Counted from the first letter of the stretch, positions 7,492 to 13,425 are shown. The stretch is 13,696 nt of DNA from Candidatus Aquidulcis frankliniae (GCA_009925905.1 RFPZ01000035.1:1-13696); one strand, 5' to 3'. Notes: generated from the letters alone by a model not told the origin. Numbers and translations: made by a program.

Positions 7492-8316
7492 ATGAGCAGT
7501 CGGCAGATCACGATCATCGCGAACTGGAAGGCCAACCTTCCGCCAAGTGAAGAGGTGGCGCTCGCCAAGGAGATCGCTGAAAGTCTCCTTGGCGCACTCC
7601 CGAAGTCTGGGCTCCCATCCGATGTCCGAGTCCTCCTTGCACCAAGTACGCTCGGCCTCGTCCCAGTAGCTTCGCTTCTGCGTCGGGAGTACCCGCATAG
7701 CGCGCTTGAGGTTGCCGCGCAGGATGTTTCTCTGAGCATCCCAGGAGCATTCACAGGCGAGGCTCCCGCTGAACATTTCGTCGGAATTGCCCCCGCAGTG
7801 ATCGTTGGCCACTCGGAGCGCCGGCGAGATCATGGCGAAACTGCTGAGGTCGTTGGCGGAAAGCTCGCGCGCGCCGTGGCGGCTGGATTGGCACCGGTGC
7901 TCTGCCTCGGCGATGACCTCCCGAGGGCCGAGATTGCATCTCGAGTGGCGTATGTAGAAGAGCAATCCGTCGCAACATTTGCCGCGGCAGAGCGCGCCGG
8001 TTGTAGTGCGGCGCGGTTGCTTGCCGCTGGGCTCGTCATCGCTTATGAGCCAGTCTGGGCAATCGGCACGGGCAACCCAGCCTCCGTTGAAATCGCCGAG
8101 GGGATCGCTGCCGGACTTCGCAGTGCGCTCAATCGCGAAGAACTCCCCGTGCTGTATGGCGGATCCGTTGATGCCGCCTCCGCTGCAGCCTGGTTCGGTA
8201 CATCAACGGCACGCACCAGTCTTGATGGGCTCCTCGTGGGTGGGGCGTCACTGAGCGCCGATCGCTTCGCCACCATCGTTCGGGCTGCACTTTCCGCAGC
8301 GGGATCTGCGCAATGA
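7492..8316 (+). CDS. tpiA: Triosephosphate isomerase
   Basis: Interconverts dihydroxyacetone phosphate and glyceraldehyde 3-phosphate in glycolysis/gluconeogenesis. It has 274 residues. Catalytic residues are all present: Asn11 and Lys13 in ANWKAN, His107 in VGHSERR, and Glu186 in AYEPVWAIGTG. The AAQDVS..PGAFTGE and YGGSVDAAS phosphate-gripping motifs are also present. The frame is open from 7381 inside whiA, but ATG 7492 puts the first beta strand (QITIIANWK) at the normal distance; the upstream part would be whiA shadow. It begins 7 bases after the whiA stop without a visible Shine-Dalgarno site, so it is probably coupled to whiA translation. The stop overlaps the gpmI start (ATGA). The gap and pgk genes that often precede tpiA in Gram-positive genomes are absent here. 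Confidence 0.96.
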   Translation: MSSRQITIIANWKANLPPSEEVALAKEIAESLLGALPKSGLPSDVRVLLAPSTLGLVPVASLLRREYPHSALEVAAQDVSLSIPGAFTGEAPAEHFVGIAPAVIVGHSERRRDHGETAEVVGGKLARAVAAGLAPVLCLGDDLPRAEIASRVAYVEEQSVATFAAAERAGCSAARLLAAGLVIAYEPVWAIGTGNPASVEIAEGIAAGLRSALNREELPVLYGGSVDAASAAAWFGTSTARTSLDGLLVGGASLSADRFATIVRAALSAAGSAQ

Positions 8317-9854
8317 CAATCACCTCGCGTCGACTTGCGCTGGTCATCATCGACGGATTTGGCATTGGGGACGGTGGTCCTTGTGATGCGATCGCGGCCG
8401 CCTCTATGCCGAATTGGCGCGCGCTTTTGGCTCGGCATCCGCATACAACACTTGGGGCGAGCGGTGAATCGGTCGGCCTCCCAGCTGGTCAGATGGGGAA
8501 CAGCGAAGTTGGTCATCTGAATATAGGAAGCGGGCAACGTGTACCGCAGGATCTTCCACGCATCGACGCGGCCATCGCCGATGGTTCATTCGGGGCGATG
8601 GCGGGCCTGCATGGCGCGCTGAGCGCCGCGCGTGAGAGTGGGTTACATCTGATCACCCTCCTCGGTGACGGTGGAGTTCATGCCAATGACCGGCATGCGA
8701 TTGAGGTGCTGCGCGCCGCCCATGCAGCAGGTGTCCCACGAATCTTGGTGCACCTGCTTCTTGATGGTCGCGACATGCCGCCTCGTTCAGCCGCGGCAGC
8801 GCTCGCATCGTTTGGAAGTCGCATGAGCGAAGCGGCCCCCTCGGCGCAGATTGCGTCGATCGGTGGTCGTTACTACGGCATGGACCGAGATGCCCGATGG
8901 GAGCGTACAGCCACCGCACTCGAAACGATCGTCGTAGGCGGAGATCATGGCGCGAGCAGCCCCGAGCGCGCCCTAAAAGAGGCGTATGAACGAGATGAGA
9001 GCGATGAGTTCGTCACCCCGACGCGCATTGTGCTTCGTGACGGAGCAGCTCCGCGATTCGTTTCGACTGACGTTGTGATCCATGCAAACTTTCGCGCCGA
9101 CCGGGCGCGCCAGTTAATGCGAGCGCTGGCGGCGCCAGAGTTCACTCAGTTCGCTCGTCCTGCCGCACTTCCGGCGCGCTGCTGGGGGATGACCTCCTAC
9201 GGCGAAGGCGAGGGACTCTCGCTCGTGCAGCCGATTTTTGGTCCGGCGGTTGTTCCATCACTCGCGGGGCTCGTCGCCGCCGCTGGTATGCGGCAGCTGC
9301 ATGTTGCAGAGACGGAGAAGTACGCGCATGTGACCTACTTCTTCAATGGAGGAATTGAGGAGGCCTTCAACGGCGAGCGGCGTGTGCTACTGCCGAGTGA
9401 TCGAATCGCTACCTACGATTTAGCACCAGAAATGCAGGCGGAGGCGGTCGCGGCGCAGGTGGTTGCCGCACTCAATCGTGGAGACGAGAATTTTATCGTT
9501 GCCAACATTGCTAACCCCGACATGGTCGGTCATACCGGTGACATTGCAGCAACGATTCGCGCTTGCGAGGCCACAGATCGTGCGATTGGCACGATTGCTG
9601 CAGCGGCAGCCGCGACCGGAGTCACGCTGCTGATTACGGGAGACCATGGCAATGCCGAGGAGATGTGCGCTGCTGACGGCACACCACGTACGAGCCACAC
9701 CCTGCGGCGCGTGCCGCTCCTCGTCGCGTATGGGGAGGGCCCCTGGTCGGCGCTAGCCGAGGGAGACCTCCGAGATGTCGCTCCAACGGTTTGTGCCTTG
9801 ATGGGGCTATCTCCCGACCCCGCAATGACAGGGGAGTCGCTCCTTCGGTCCTAA
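8313..9854 (+). CDS. gpmI: 2,3-bisphosphoglycerate-independent phosphoglycerate mutase
   Basis: Interconverts 3- and 2-phosphoglycerate through a phosphoserine intermediate in a two-metal (usually manganese) alkaline-phosphatase-fold enzyme. It has 513 residues, the usual length. Active-site residues are complete: Asp14 (VIIDGFG), nucleophile Ser64 (GNSEVGHLN), His123 (GGVHAND), Arg153 and Asp154 (DGRD), Arg261 and Arg264 (RADR), Lys336 (EKYAHVTYFFNGG), Asp403 and His407 (DMVGHTGD), Asp444 and His445 (GDHGNAEE), and His462. Start ATG 8313 overlaps the tpiA stop, so the two glycolytic enzymes are translationally linked. This appears to be the last gene of the tatA-gpmI run; secG has its own promoter-like sequence after it. 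Confidence 0.97.
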   Translation: MTITSRRLALVIIDGFGIGDGGPCDAIAAASMPNWRALLARHPHTTLGASGESVGLPAGQMGNSEVGHLNIGSGQRVPQDLPRIDAAIADGSFGAMAGLHGALSAARESGLHLITLLGDGGVHANDRHAIEVLRAAHAAGVPRILVHLLLDGRDMPPRSAAAALASFGSRMSEAAPSAQIASIGGRYYGMDRDARWERTATALETIVVGGDHGASSPERALKEAYERDESDEFVTPTRIVLRDGAAPRFVSTDVVIHANFRADRARQLMRALAAPEFTQFARPAALPARCWGMTSYGEGEGLSLVQPIFGPAVVPSLAGLVAAAGMRQLHVAETEKYAHVTYFFNGGIEEAFNGERRVLLPSDRIATYDLAPEMQAEAVAAQVVAALNRGDENFIVANIANPDMVGHTGDIAATIRACEATDRAIGTIAAAAAATGVTLLITGDHGNAEEMCAADGTPRTSHTLRRVPLLVAYGEGPWSALAEGDLRDVAPTVCALMGLSPDPAMTGESLLRS

Positions 9855-9881
9855 TGACCTGGCGACCCCTCGGGGGGCGGG

Positions 9882-9890
9882 TGGTAGAGT
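9882..9890 (+). promoter_or_regulatory. Likely extended -10 promoter element for secG
   Basis: TGGTAGAGT fits the extended -10 form TGnTAnnnT and lies 34 bases before the secG start in the only sizeable gap (70 bases) between gpmI and secG. No clear -35 box is visible, as is common for extended -10 promoters. The same TGnTAnnnT form occurs before rpsF and before the first tRNA. The GC-rich stretch just upstream (9861-9881) has no T-run, so I do not call a terminator there. Confidence 0.45.
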
Positions 9891-9924
9891 TATCCCAACA
9901 ACAGGCATGTCAGTAGGAGGTTCC

Positions 9925-10146
9925 ATGAATCCAGTACTTGCTCTCGGCCAGATCGTTGTCAGTGTCTTCTTGATTATTGCCATCCTGATGCAATCTCGAG
10001 GGATTGGCCTTAGCTCGGCGTTCGGTGGTGACTCCAGCGTCTATCGTTCGCGCCGCGGCGTAGAGCGACAGCTCCTCCGCTTCACCGTCGCGTTGATCAT
10101 TCTCTTCGTTGGCTTCTCGGTGCTCGGCTACCTCCAGACCAACTAA
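9925..10146 (+). CDS. secG: Protein-export membrane protein SecG
   Basis: The small accessory subunit of the SecYEG channel. It has 73 residues with two membrane helices (about residues 4-22 and 49-69) separated by a cytoplasmic loop carrying the family motif LMQSRGIGLSSAFGGD and an Arg-rich YRSRRGVERQLLR. An upstream ATG at 9907 is in frame, but ATG 9925 is preferred: a strong TAGGAGG ribosome site sits at 9914-9920 with ideal spacing, and SecG normally begins right at the first helix. secG next to glycolysis genes (tpiA, gpmI) is a common bacterial arrangement. The binding-protein gene downstream follows after 14 bases. Confidence 0.92.
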   Translation: MNPVLALGQIVVSVFLIIAILMQSRGIGLSSAFGGDSSVYRSRRGVERQLLRFTVALIILFVGFSVLGYLQTN

Positions 10147-10160
10147 GTCGGACCGCCCTG

Positions 10161-11618
10161 GTGCGCAGGCAACATAGCGCTCAGCAGGGGCTCACCCGCA
10201 AGGTCGCCGCTGTAATCTTGGCCGGCGCCGCACTCTTTGCTGGAGCGGCCCAACTCGGTCTTGTCAGCGCTCAGATCTCTGGTATCGGTGTGCCAGGGGG
10301 GGAGTTGCCTTCAGGGGAAGGGGTACTGAGCGTAGGCGTCGTTGGGATCCCCTCGGCGCCGCTACCGCTCTTTGCCGAGACCGCTGCTGATCGCGCGGTC
10401 GTAGCGTTGACTTACCGAAGCTTGACTCGCCTTGATGCGAGCGGGTGGCCAGATCCCGATATCGCCTCCGCCTGGACCGTTGCCGCTGATGGGCTCTCGT
10501 GGACGATTAGCCTTGACCCTTCTGCGCGTTGGCAAGATGGCTCTACGGTGACCCCGGCAGATGTGCTGTCGACTATTGCACTTGCGTCGGAGCTCGGCAC
10601 CGCAGGTGGATACTGGCAATCCATAACGGCTGAAGAGGGCGACGTAGCCGGTACGGTGAAGTTGAGCGCCTCACGTGCGCTGGCAAACTTACCAACCATG
10701 CTCGGTTCGCTGCCGCTCCTCTCCGCGACGCAGTTTGCTGGGCTCAGTGCTGCACAGATCCCAGGCTCTGCTGCGGCAAAGGTTCCGCAGGGGACTGGCC
10801 CCTATCGCATCACGAGCATCTCTTCTGGCGGTGCTGGTCTCGTTCGGCGAACGGATCTACTCGCTACTGACTTGAACTCTCTTGCGGAGGCAGGAACCTC
10901 AGCAGAGAAGATTGCGCTCTACTTTTTCCCAGATGCTGCGTCTGCGCTGCGTGGCTGGAGCACGAGCTCACTCGATCAGCTTGTGGGGCTCGACATTGCA
11001 GATGCTCGTCGCGGTACCACCGCTCGAGGGAGCACGATCGAGCTCGGCTCAACGGTGTTTTCGGGCATCGCCACAAATTTGCGACCTGGAAGTGTGCTGC
11101 GAGATCCACGGCTGCGGGCAGGACTCGCCGCACTACTTGACCCGAGTGCCATCACCACCGTGTTTGGCGGATCTATTGCCCGAACACCCGTGGCGTGGAC
11201 CGCCTTCGGAATTCCAACACGGGTCACAGAGCTTTCGCCAATAGATCTCACGAGCCGACTCGCTTCAGGAACCTTCCAGCTAGCCGTCTTGAACGTTGAC
11301 GTTGGCATTGATGTGGATCTCTATCCACTCCTCGGATCAGGAGCAGTCTTGACGGGGGGAAACATTGCTGGAATTCAGCTGAAGGATCTCGACCTGCTGT
11401 TGAATCGCGCCCGCCAGCCAGGGGATCGCGCCGCGCGCACATCCGCGTTGGTGGCCCTTCAGAAGTGGCTCGCGGAGACGAACTACATCTTGCCAATCCG
11501 CTTCCGCGCCGTTGAACTATTGACCTCAAGCCGCGTCAGCCAGGTGGCCCCAATGCTCGTGGATGAGCCAGAGAGCTACCTGCGGGCTGTGCTATCCTTC
11601 CGCCTCGCGACACCCTGA
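10161..11618 (+). CDS. Family-5 ABC transporter substrate-binding protein (oligopeptide/nickel type), orphan
   Basis: An extracytoplasmic solute-binding protein of the SBP_bac_5 (DppA/OppA/NikA) family, 485 residues. A basic N-terminus and a hydrophobic signal segment (about 14-37, ending LVSAQ) indicate Sec export. There is no clear lipobox cysteine, so anchoring is uncertain. Family marks are YRSLTRLDASGWPDPDIASAW (85-105), LSWTISLDPSARWQDGSTVTPADV (112-135), the GTGPYRI motif (211-217), and a C-terminal half with poorer similarity. The protein is shorter than typical family members (about 500-600). Start GTG 10161 has no good ribosome site but lies 14 bases after secG, so it may be co-translated. 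No permease or ATPase genes are adjacent, so the ligand and transport role cannot be stated. Confidence 0.82.
   Translation: MRRQHSAQQGLTRKVAAVILAGAALFAGAAQLGLVSAQISGIGVPGGELPSGEGVLSVGVVGIPSAPLPLFAETAADRAVVALTYRSLTRLDASGWPDPDIASAWTVAADGLSWTISLDPSARWQDGSTVTPADVLSTIALASELGTAGGYWQSITAEEGDVAGTVKLSASRALANLPTMLGSLPLLSATQFAGLSAAQIPGSAAAKVPQGTGPYRITSISSGGAGLVRRTDLLATDLNSLAEAGTSAEKIALYFFPDAASALRGWSTSSLDQLVGLDIADARRGTTARGSTIELGSTVFSGIATNLRPGSVLRDPRLRAGLAALLDPSAITTVFGGSIARTPVAWTAFGIPTRVTELSPIDLTSRLASGTFQLAVLNVDVGIDVDLYPLLGSGAVLTGGNIAGIQLKDLDLLLNRARQPGDRAARTSALVALQKWLAETNYILPIRFRAVELLTSSRVSQVAPMLVDEPESYLRAVLSFRLATP
11590..11598 (+). promoter_or_regulatory. Possible extended -10 promoter for the tRNA-Leu pair
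   Basis: TGCTATCCT fits TGnTAnnnT and lies inside the 3' end of the binding-protein gene, about 41 bases before tRNA-Leu(CAG). No -35 box is evident. The same TATCCT hexamer recurs in front of tRNA-Phe. Confidence 0.4.
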
Positions 11619-11639
11619 GCGATTAGGGGGTTCGAACGG

Positions 11640-11726
11640 GTCGAGGTGGCGGAATTGGCAGACGCGCTGGCTTCAGGAGCCAGTGTCCGCAAGGACGTAT
11701 GGGTTCAAGTCCCTTCCTCGATACCA
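11640..11726 (+). tRNA. tRNA-Leu (anticodon CAG)
   Basis: An 87-base class II tRNA. The 7-bp acceptor (GTCGAGG with CCTCGAT, one G-T pair) ends in discriminator A and encoded CCA. The D-arm starts GCGGAATTGGCAGACGC, the anticodon stem is CTGGC/GCCAG, and the anticodon CAG is at 11674-11676. The long variable arm is GTCC-GCAA-GGAC, and the T-loop is TTCAAGT. The T-stem ATGGG/CCCTT has one T-T mismatch. It reads CUG codons. Confidence 0.95.
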
Positions 11727-11734
11727 GCACCTGT

Positions 11735-11819
11735 GCCCAGGTGGCGGAATTGGTATACGCGTACGTTTGAGGGGCGTATGACGCAAGTCATCCGGGTTCA
11801 AGTCCCGGTCTGGGCACCA
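11735..11819 (+). tRNA. tRNA-Leu (anticodon GAG)
   Basis: An 85-base class II tRNA 8 bases after the other tRNA-Leu. The acceptor GCCCAGG pairs with TCTGGGC, then discriminator A and encoded CCA. Anticodon GAG is at 11769-11771 in a TACGT/GCGTA stem (one G-T). The variable arm is TGAC-GCAA-GTCA and the T-arm CCGGG/CCCGG. It reads CUC and CUU codons. Its D-arm is nearly identical to the neighbouring gene's. Confidence 0.95.
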
Positions 11820-11829
11820 CATCTCTTCT

Positions 11830-11851
11830 GCTGACGGCCGCGGGCCGCAGC
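11830..11851 (+). other. GC-rich hairpin between tRNA-Leu and tRNA-Val
   Basis: GCTG-A-CGGCC pairs with GGCCG-CAGC around a 3-base GCG loop, with one bulged A: nine pairs, mostly GC. No T-run follows, so it is not a classical intrinsic terminator. It may be a processing signal or a weak attenuator between tRNAs. The structure is seen in the sequence; the role is an inference. Confidence 0.45.
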
Positions 11852-11858
11852 CGCACCC

Positions 11859-11934
11859 GGGCGGTTAGCTCAGTTGGTAGAGCACCTCGTTTACACCGAG
11901 GGGGTCGGGGGTTCGAGCCCCTCACCGCCCACCA
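11859..11934 (+). tRNA. tRNA-Val (anticodon TAC)
   Basis: A 76-base tRNA. Acceptor GGGCGGT pairs with ACCGCCC, then A and encoded CCA. D-arm GCTCAGTTGGTAGAGC, anticodon stem CCTCG/CGAGG, anticodon TAC at 11892-11894, and T-loop TTCGAGC. It lies 39 bases after tRNA-Leu(GAG). It reads GUA/GUG and possibly more Val codons. Confidence 0.96.
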
Positions 11935-11966
11935 GCACCCCTATTTGCCTCCCCAAACGCGCCTCG

Positions 11967-11995
11967 TTGCGCCCCTTGGCGGGGGAGGGTATCCT
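11967..11995 (+). promoter_or_regulatory. Likely promoter for tRNA-Phe/Gly/Gln/Cys
   Basis: TTGCGC at 11967-11972 and TATCCT at 11990-11995 are separated by exactly 17 bases, fitting a sigma-70 type promoter. It sits in the 103-base gap between tRNA-Val and tRNA-Phe, the longest gap in the tRNA cluster, and would start transcription about 36 bases before tRNA-Phe. Confidence 0.55.
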
Positions 11996-12037
11996 TGCCG
12001 CCGTTGGTGCGTACGTTCGCGTGGCTGCGGGCGTCGG

Positions 12038-12113
12038 GCCGAGATAGCTCAGTTGGTAGAGCACGCGCCTGAAGAGCGCGGTGTCGCCAGTTCGAATCTG
12101 GCTCTCGGCACCA
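12038..12113 (+). tRNA. tRNA-Phe (anticodon GAA)
   Basis: A 76-base tRNA. Acceptor GCCGAGA pairs with TCTCGGC, then A and encoded CCA. D-arm GCTCAGTTGGTAGAGC, anticodon stem CGCGC/GCGCG with loop CTGAAGA, anticodon GAA at 12071-12073, and T-arm GCCAG/CTGGC with TTCGAAT. It is the first of four closely spaced tRNAs. Confidence 0.96.
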
Positions 12114-12129
12114 CTAAAGGTTGACCGGT

Positions 12130-12205
12130 GCGGAAGTGGCTCAGTTGGTAGAGCATCACATTGCCAATGTGAAGGTCGCGGGTTCGAGTCCCGTCTTCCG
12201 CTCCA
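12130..12205 (+). tRNA. tRNA-Gly (anticodon GCC)
   Basis: A 76-base tRNA. Acceptor GCGGAAG pairs with CTTCCGC, then discriminator T (usual for glycine) and encoded CCA. Anticodon stem TCACA/TGTGA, anticodon GCC at 12163-12165, T-loop TTCGAGT. It reads GGC and GGU. It starts 16 bases after tRNA-Phe. Confidence 0.96.
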
Positions 12206-12234
12206 CTCCCTCCTTTGGGGACTCGAGGGGTCGT

Positions 12235-12308
12235 TGCCCCTTCGTCTAGTGGTAGGACAGCGGACTTTGGATCCGTGAACCGAGGTTCGAATCCTCGAGG
12301 GGCAGCCA
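12235..12308 (+). tRNA. tRNA-Gln (anticodon TTG)
   Basis: A 74-base tRNA. Acceptor TGCCCCT pairs with AGGGGCA, then G and encoded CCA. The T-A first pair and discriminator G are usual for bacterial glutamine tRNA. Anticodon stem GCGGA/TCCGT, loop CTTTGGA, anticodon TTG at 12267-12269, T-arm CGAGG/CCTCG. It reads CAA and CAG. Confidence 0.95.
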
Positions 12309-12318
12309 GCACACACAG

Positions 12319-12395
12319 GGCGACGTACCCAAGTGGTCTAAGGGGGGGGTCTGCAAAACCCCTATTCGCCGGTTCGAATCCGGCCGTCGCCTCCA
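12319..12395 (+). tRNA. tRNA-Cys (anticodon GCA)
   Basis: A 77-base tRNA. Acceptor GGCGACG pairs with CGTCGCC, then T (usual cysteine discriminator) and encoded CCA. Anticodon stem GGGGT/ACCCC with loop CTGCAAA, anticodon GCA at 12353-12355, T-arm GCCGG/CCGGC. Eight consecutive G (12342-12349) span the D-stem end and the anticodon stem. It is the last tRNA before the rpsF promoter. Confidence 0.94.
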
Positions 12396-12406
12396 ATTTC
12401 TCACCA

Positions 12407-12435
12407 TTGAACCCCCCCGCACCCCCTGCTACACT
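12407..12435 (+). promoter_or_regulatory. Promoter of the rpsF-ssb-rpsR operon
   Basis: A -35 box TTGAAC (12407-12412), a 17-base spacer, and a -10 box TACACT (12430-12435) preceded by TG as an extended -10 (TGCTACACT). It begins 12 bases after tRNA-Cys and predicts a transcript start near 12442, about 73 bases before the rpsF ATG. This is the best promoter match in the window. Confidence 0.75.
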
Positions 12436-12456
12436 CACGGCTGCCTTTCGGCTCCG

Positions 12457-12491
12457 GCCCACTACGCAAGTTGCGTAGGGCGCACCGGGGC
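12457..12491 (+). promoter_or_regulatory. Candidate S6:S18-binding leader RNA
   Basis: GCCC (12457-12460) pairs with GGGC (12488-12491). Inside is a perfect hairpin, CTACGCA/TGCGTAG (12462-12468 with 12472-12478). The 3' side then bulges GGCGCACCG (12479-12487), presenting a CCG directly before the lower stem. Known rpsF leaders that bind the S6:S18 complex have a conserved CCG in a bulge flanked by a stem and a hairpin, and this one lies between promoter and ribosome site of an rpsF-rpsR operon. Translation feedback by S6:S18 is therefore likely by analogy; it is not shown by sequence alone. Confidence 0.65.
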
Positions 12492-12514
12492 GAATCCATA
12501 GGAAGGAGTGGCCA

Positions 12515-12931
12515 ATGCGCCGCTATGAGCTCATGCTAATTCTCCGTCCCGACGTGACGGAAGAGCGCACGAAGGCGATCTTCGAGCGCACCACCCGCTC
12601 CATCACCGAGCAGGGCGGAACAATCCTGAAGGACGTTGCCTGGGGCCGCCGCCGCATGGCCTACGAGATCGATCACGCCAAGGATGGCGTCTATCAGATC
12701 TATGTGTTCGAAGTTGCATCATCGGCAATTGCCGAGATTGAGCGCATCCTCTTGATTACCGAAGAGGTGCTTCGACACCTGGTGATCCGTGACGAGCGCA
12801 AGGGTGCAGCCGCACTTCGCGACTTCAATCTCGATGGTGGAACGCCGGCGCGACTCGAGCTTGACGCCGATGACACCGAGGGCGAAATCGCCGCCGCAGC
12901 TGCAGCAGCCGCTGCAGCCGACGGGGAGTAG
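12515..12931 (+). CDS. rpsF: 30S ribosomal protein S6
   Basis: S6 pairs with S18 on the platform of the 30S subunit. It has 138 residues. The ferredoxin-like body is clear: MRRYELMLILRPDVTEE at the start, the GG-x-I-L-K-D-V-A-W-G-R-R-R-M-A-Y-E-I stretch (35-51), VYQIYVFEV, and ILLITEEVLRHLVIR. From about residue 100 a low-complexity acidic tail follows, ending in nearly unbroken alanines then DGE. Such extensions occur in S6 of several phyla. Start ATG 12515 has a good GGAAGGAG ribosome site at 12501-12508. It is first in the operon, with ssb 3 bases downstream. Confidence 0.96.
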   Translation: MRRYELMLILRPDVTEERTKAIFERTTRSITEQGGTILKDVAWGRRRMAYEIDHAKDGVYQIYVFEVASSAIAEIERILLITEEVLRHLVIRDERKGAAALRDFNLDGGTPARLELDADDTEGEIAAAAAAAAAADGE

Positions 12932-12934
12932 TCG

Positions 12935-13393
12935 ATGACGTACGCGCGAATCACCTTGATCGGCAATCTGGGTGCAGACCCAGAGCTCGCCTACGATTCA
13001 CAGAACCGACCCCGCCTCTCGATGAGAGTTGCCGTTACTGAGCGTCCACGAAGCGCCGGTGCCGAAGAGAAAACGACGTGGTACCGCGTCACTGTCTTCG
13101 GTCGAGCAGGTGCTGTGCAAGGTCAGTCACGACCCGAGAAACTTGCAGAGTTTGTTCGCAAGGGCCATGAGGTCTTTGTCACAGGTCGACTTGAGGCTCG
13201 AACCTACGAAGCCAAAGATGGCACTACGCAGATTGGTCTCGGTGTGGTCGCTGACGAATTTGAGGTTCTGAAGTATCGGCCACGCGAGGCTGATGGTTCA
13301 GCAAGTGCTGGTGATCGAGTGTCACGCAGTGCACCGAGCCCTGACGAGAGCAACCAGTCGGCGCCGAGCGATCTCGACGACCTTCCGTTCTAA
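12935..13393 (+). CDS. ssb: Single-stranded DNA-binding protein
   Basis: SSB coats single-stranded DNA during replication and repair and recruits partner enzymes through its C-terminal tip. It has 152 residues. The N-terminal OB fold (about 1-110) shows ARITLIGNLGADPEL, the aromatic TTWYRVTVFG strand (Trp49), and FVTGRLEARTYEAKDG. A flexible Ser/Asp-rich linker leads to the acidic end DLDDLPF, matching the conserved DDDIPF-type interaction tip, so the protein is complete. Start ATG 12935 is 3 bases after rpsF, with GGGGAG at 12922-12927 as ribosome site. The rpsF-ssb-rpsR order is the widespread bacterial arrangement. Confidence 0.96.
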   Translation: MTYARITLIGNLGADPELAYDSQNRPRLSMRVAVTERPRSAGAEEKTTWYRVTVFGRAGAVQGQSRPEKLAEFVRKGHEVFVTGRLEARTYEAKDGTTQIGLGVVADEFEVLKYRPREADGSASAGDRVSRSAPSPDESNQSAPSDLDDLPF

Positions 13394-13425
13394 CCCCACC
13401 AACAGCAAATTGAGAGGAGCACACC

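Noticed and set aside
7273..7965. A 230-codon reverse frame opposite whiA/tpiA.
   Set aside because: Shadow frame: no motifs, spans the junction of two well-supported genes.
9861..9881. GC-rich CCCC...GGGGGG stretch after gpmI as an intrinsic terminator.
   Set aside because: The loop would be only about two bases and no T-run follows.
11626..11640. GGGGGTTCGAACGGG before tRNA-Leu as a remnant of a tRNA T-arm or an attachment site.
   Set aside because: The 3' side does not pair as a T-stem, there is no acceptor match, and no mobile-element genes are nearby.
11563..11834. Forward open frames encoding RWRNWQTRW-like and MAELADALAS-like peptides.
   Set aside because: They are translations of the tRNA-Leu genes in other frames, with no ribosome site.
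12121..12126. TTGACC as a -35 box before tRNA-Gly.
   Set aside because: The matching -10 would fall inside the tRNA, so it could not drive this gene.
11891..12462. Two reverse-strand open frames (141 and 137 codons) across the tRNA cluster, encoding RRDSNPRPSHW-like sequence.
   Set aside because: These are antisense readings of tRNA genes; such peptides are well-known spurious database proteins. The tRNAs explain all the sequence.
12889..12921. Alanine codon run at the end of rpsF as a tandem repeat locus.
   Set aside because: The codons vary and do not form a regular repeat; low-complexity S6 tails are common.
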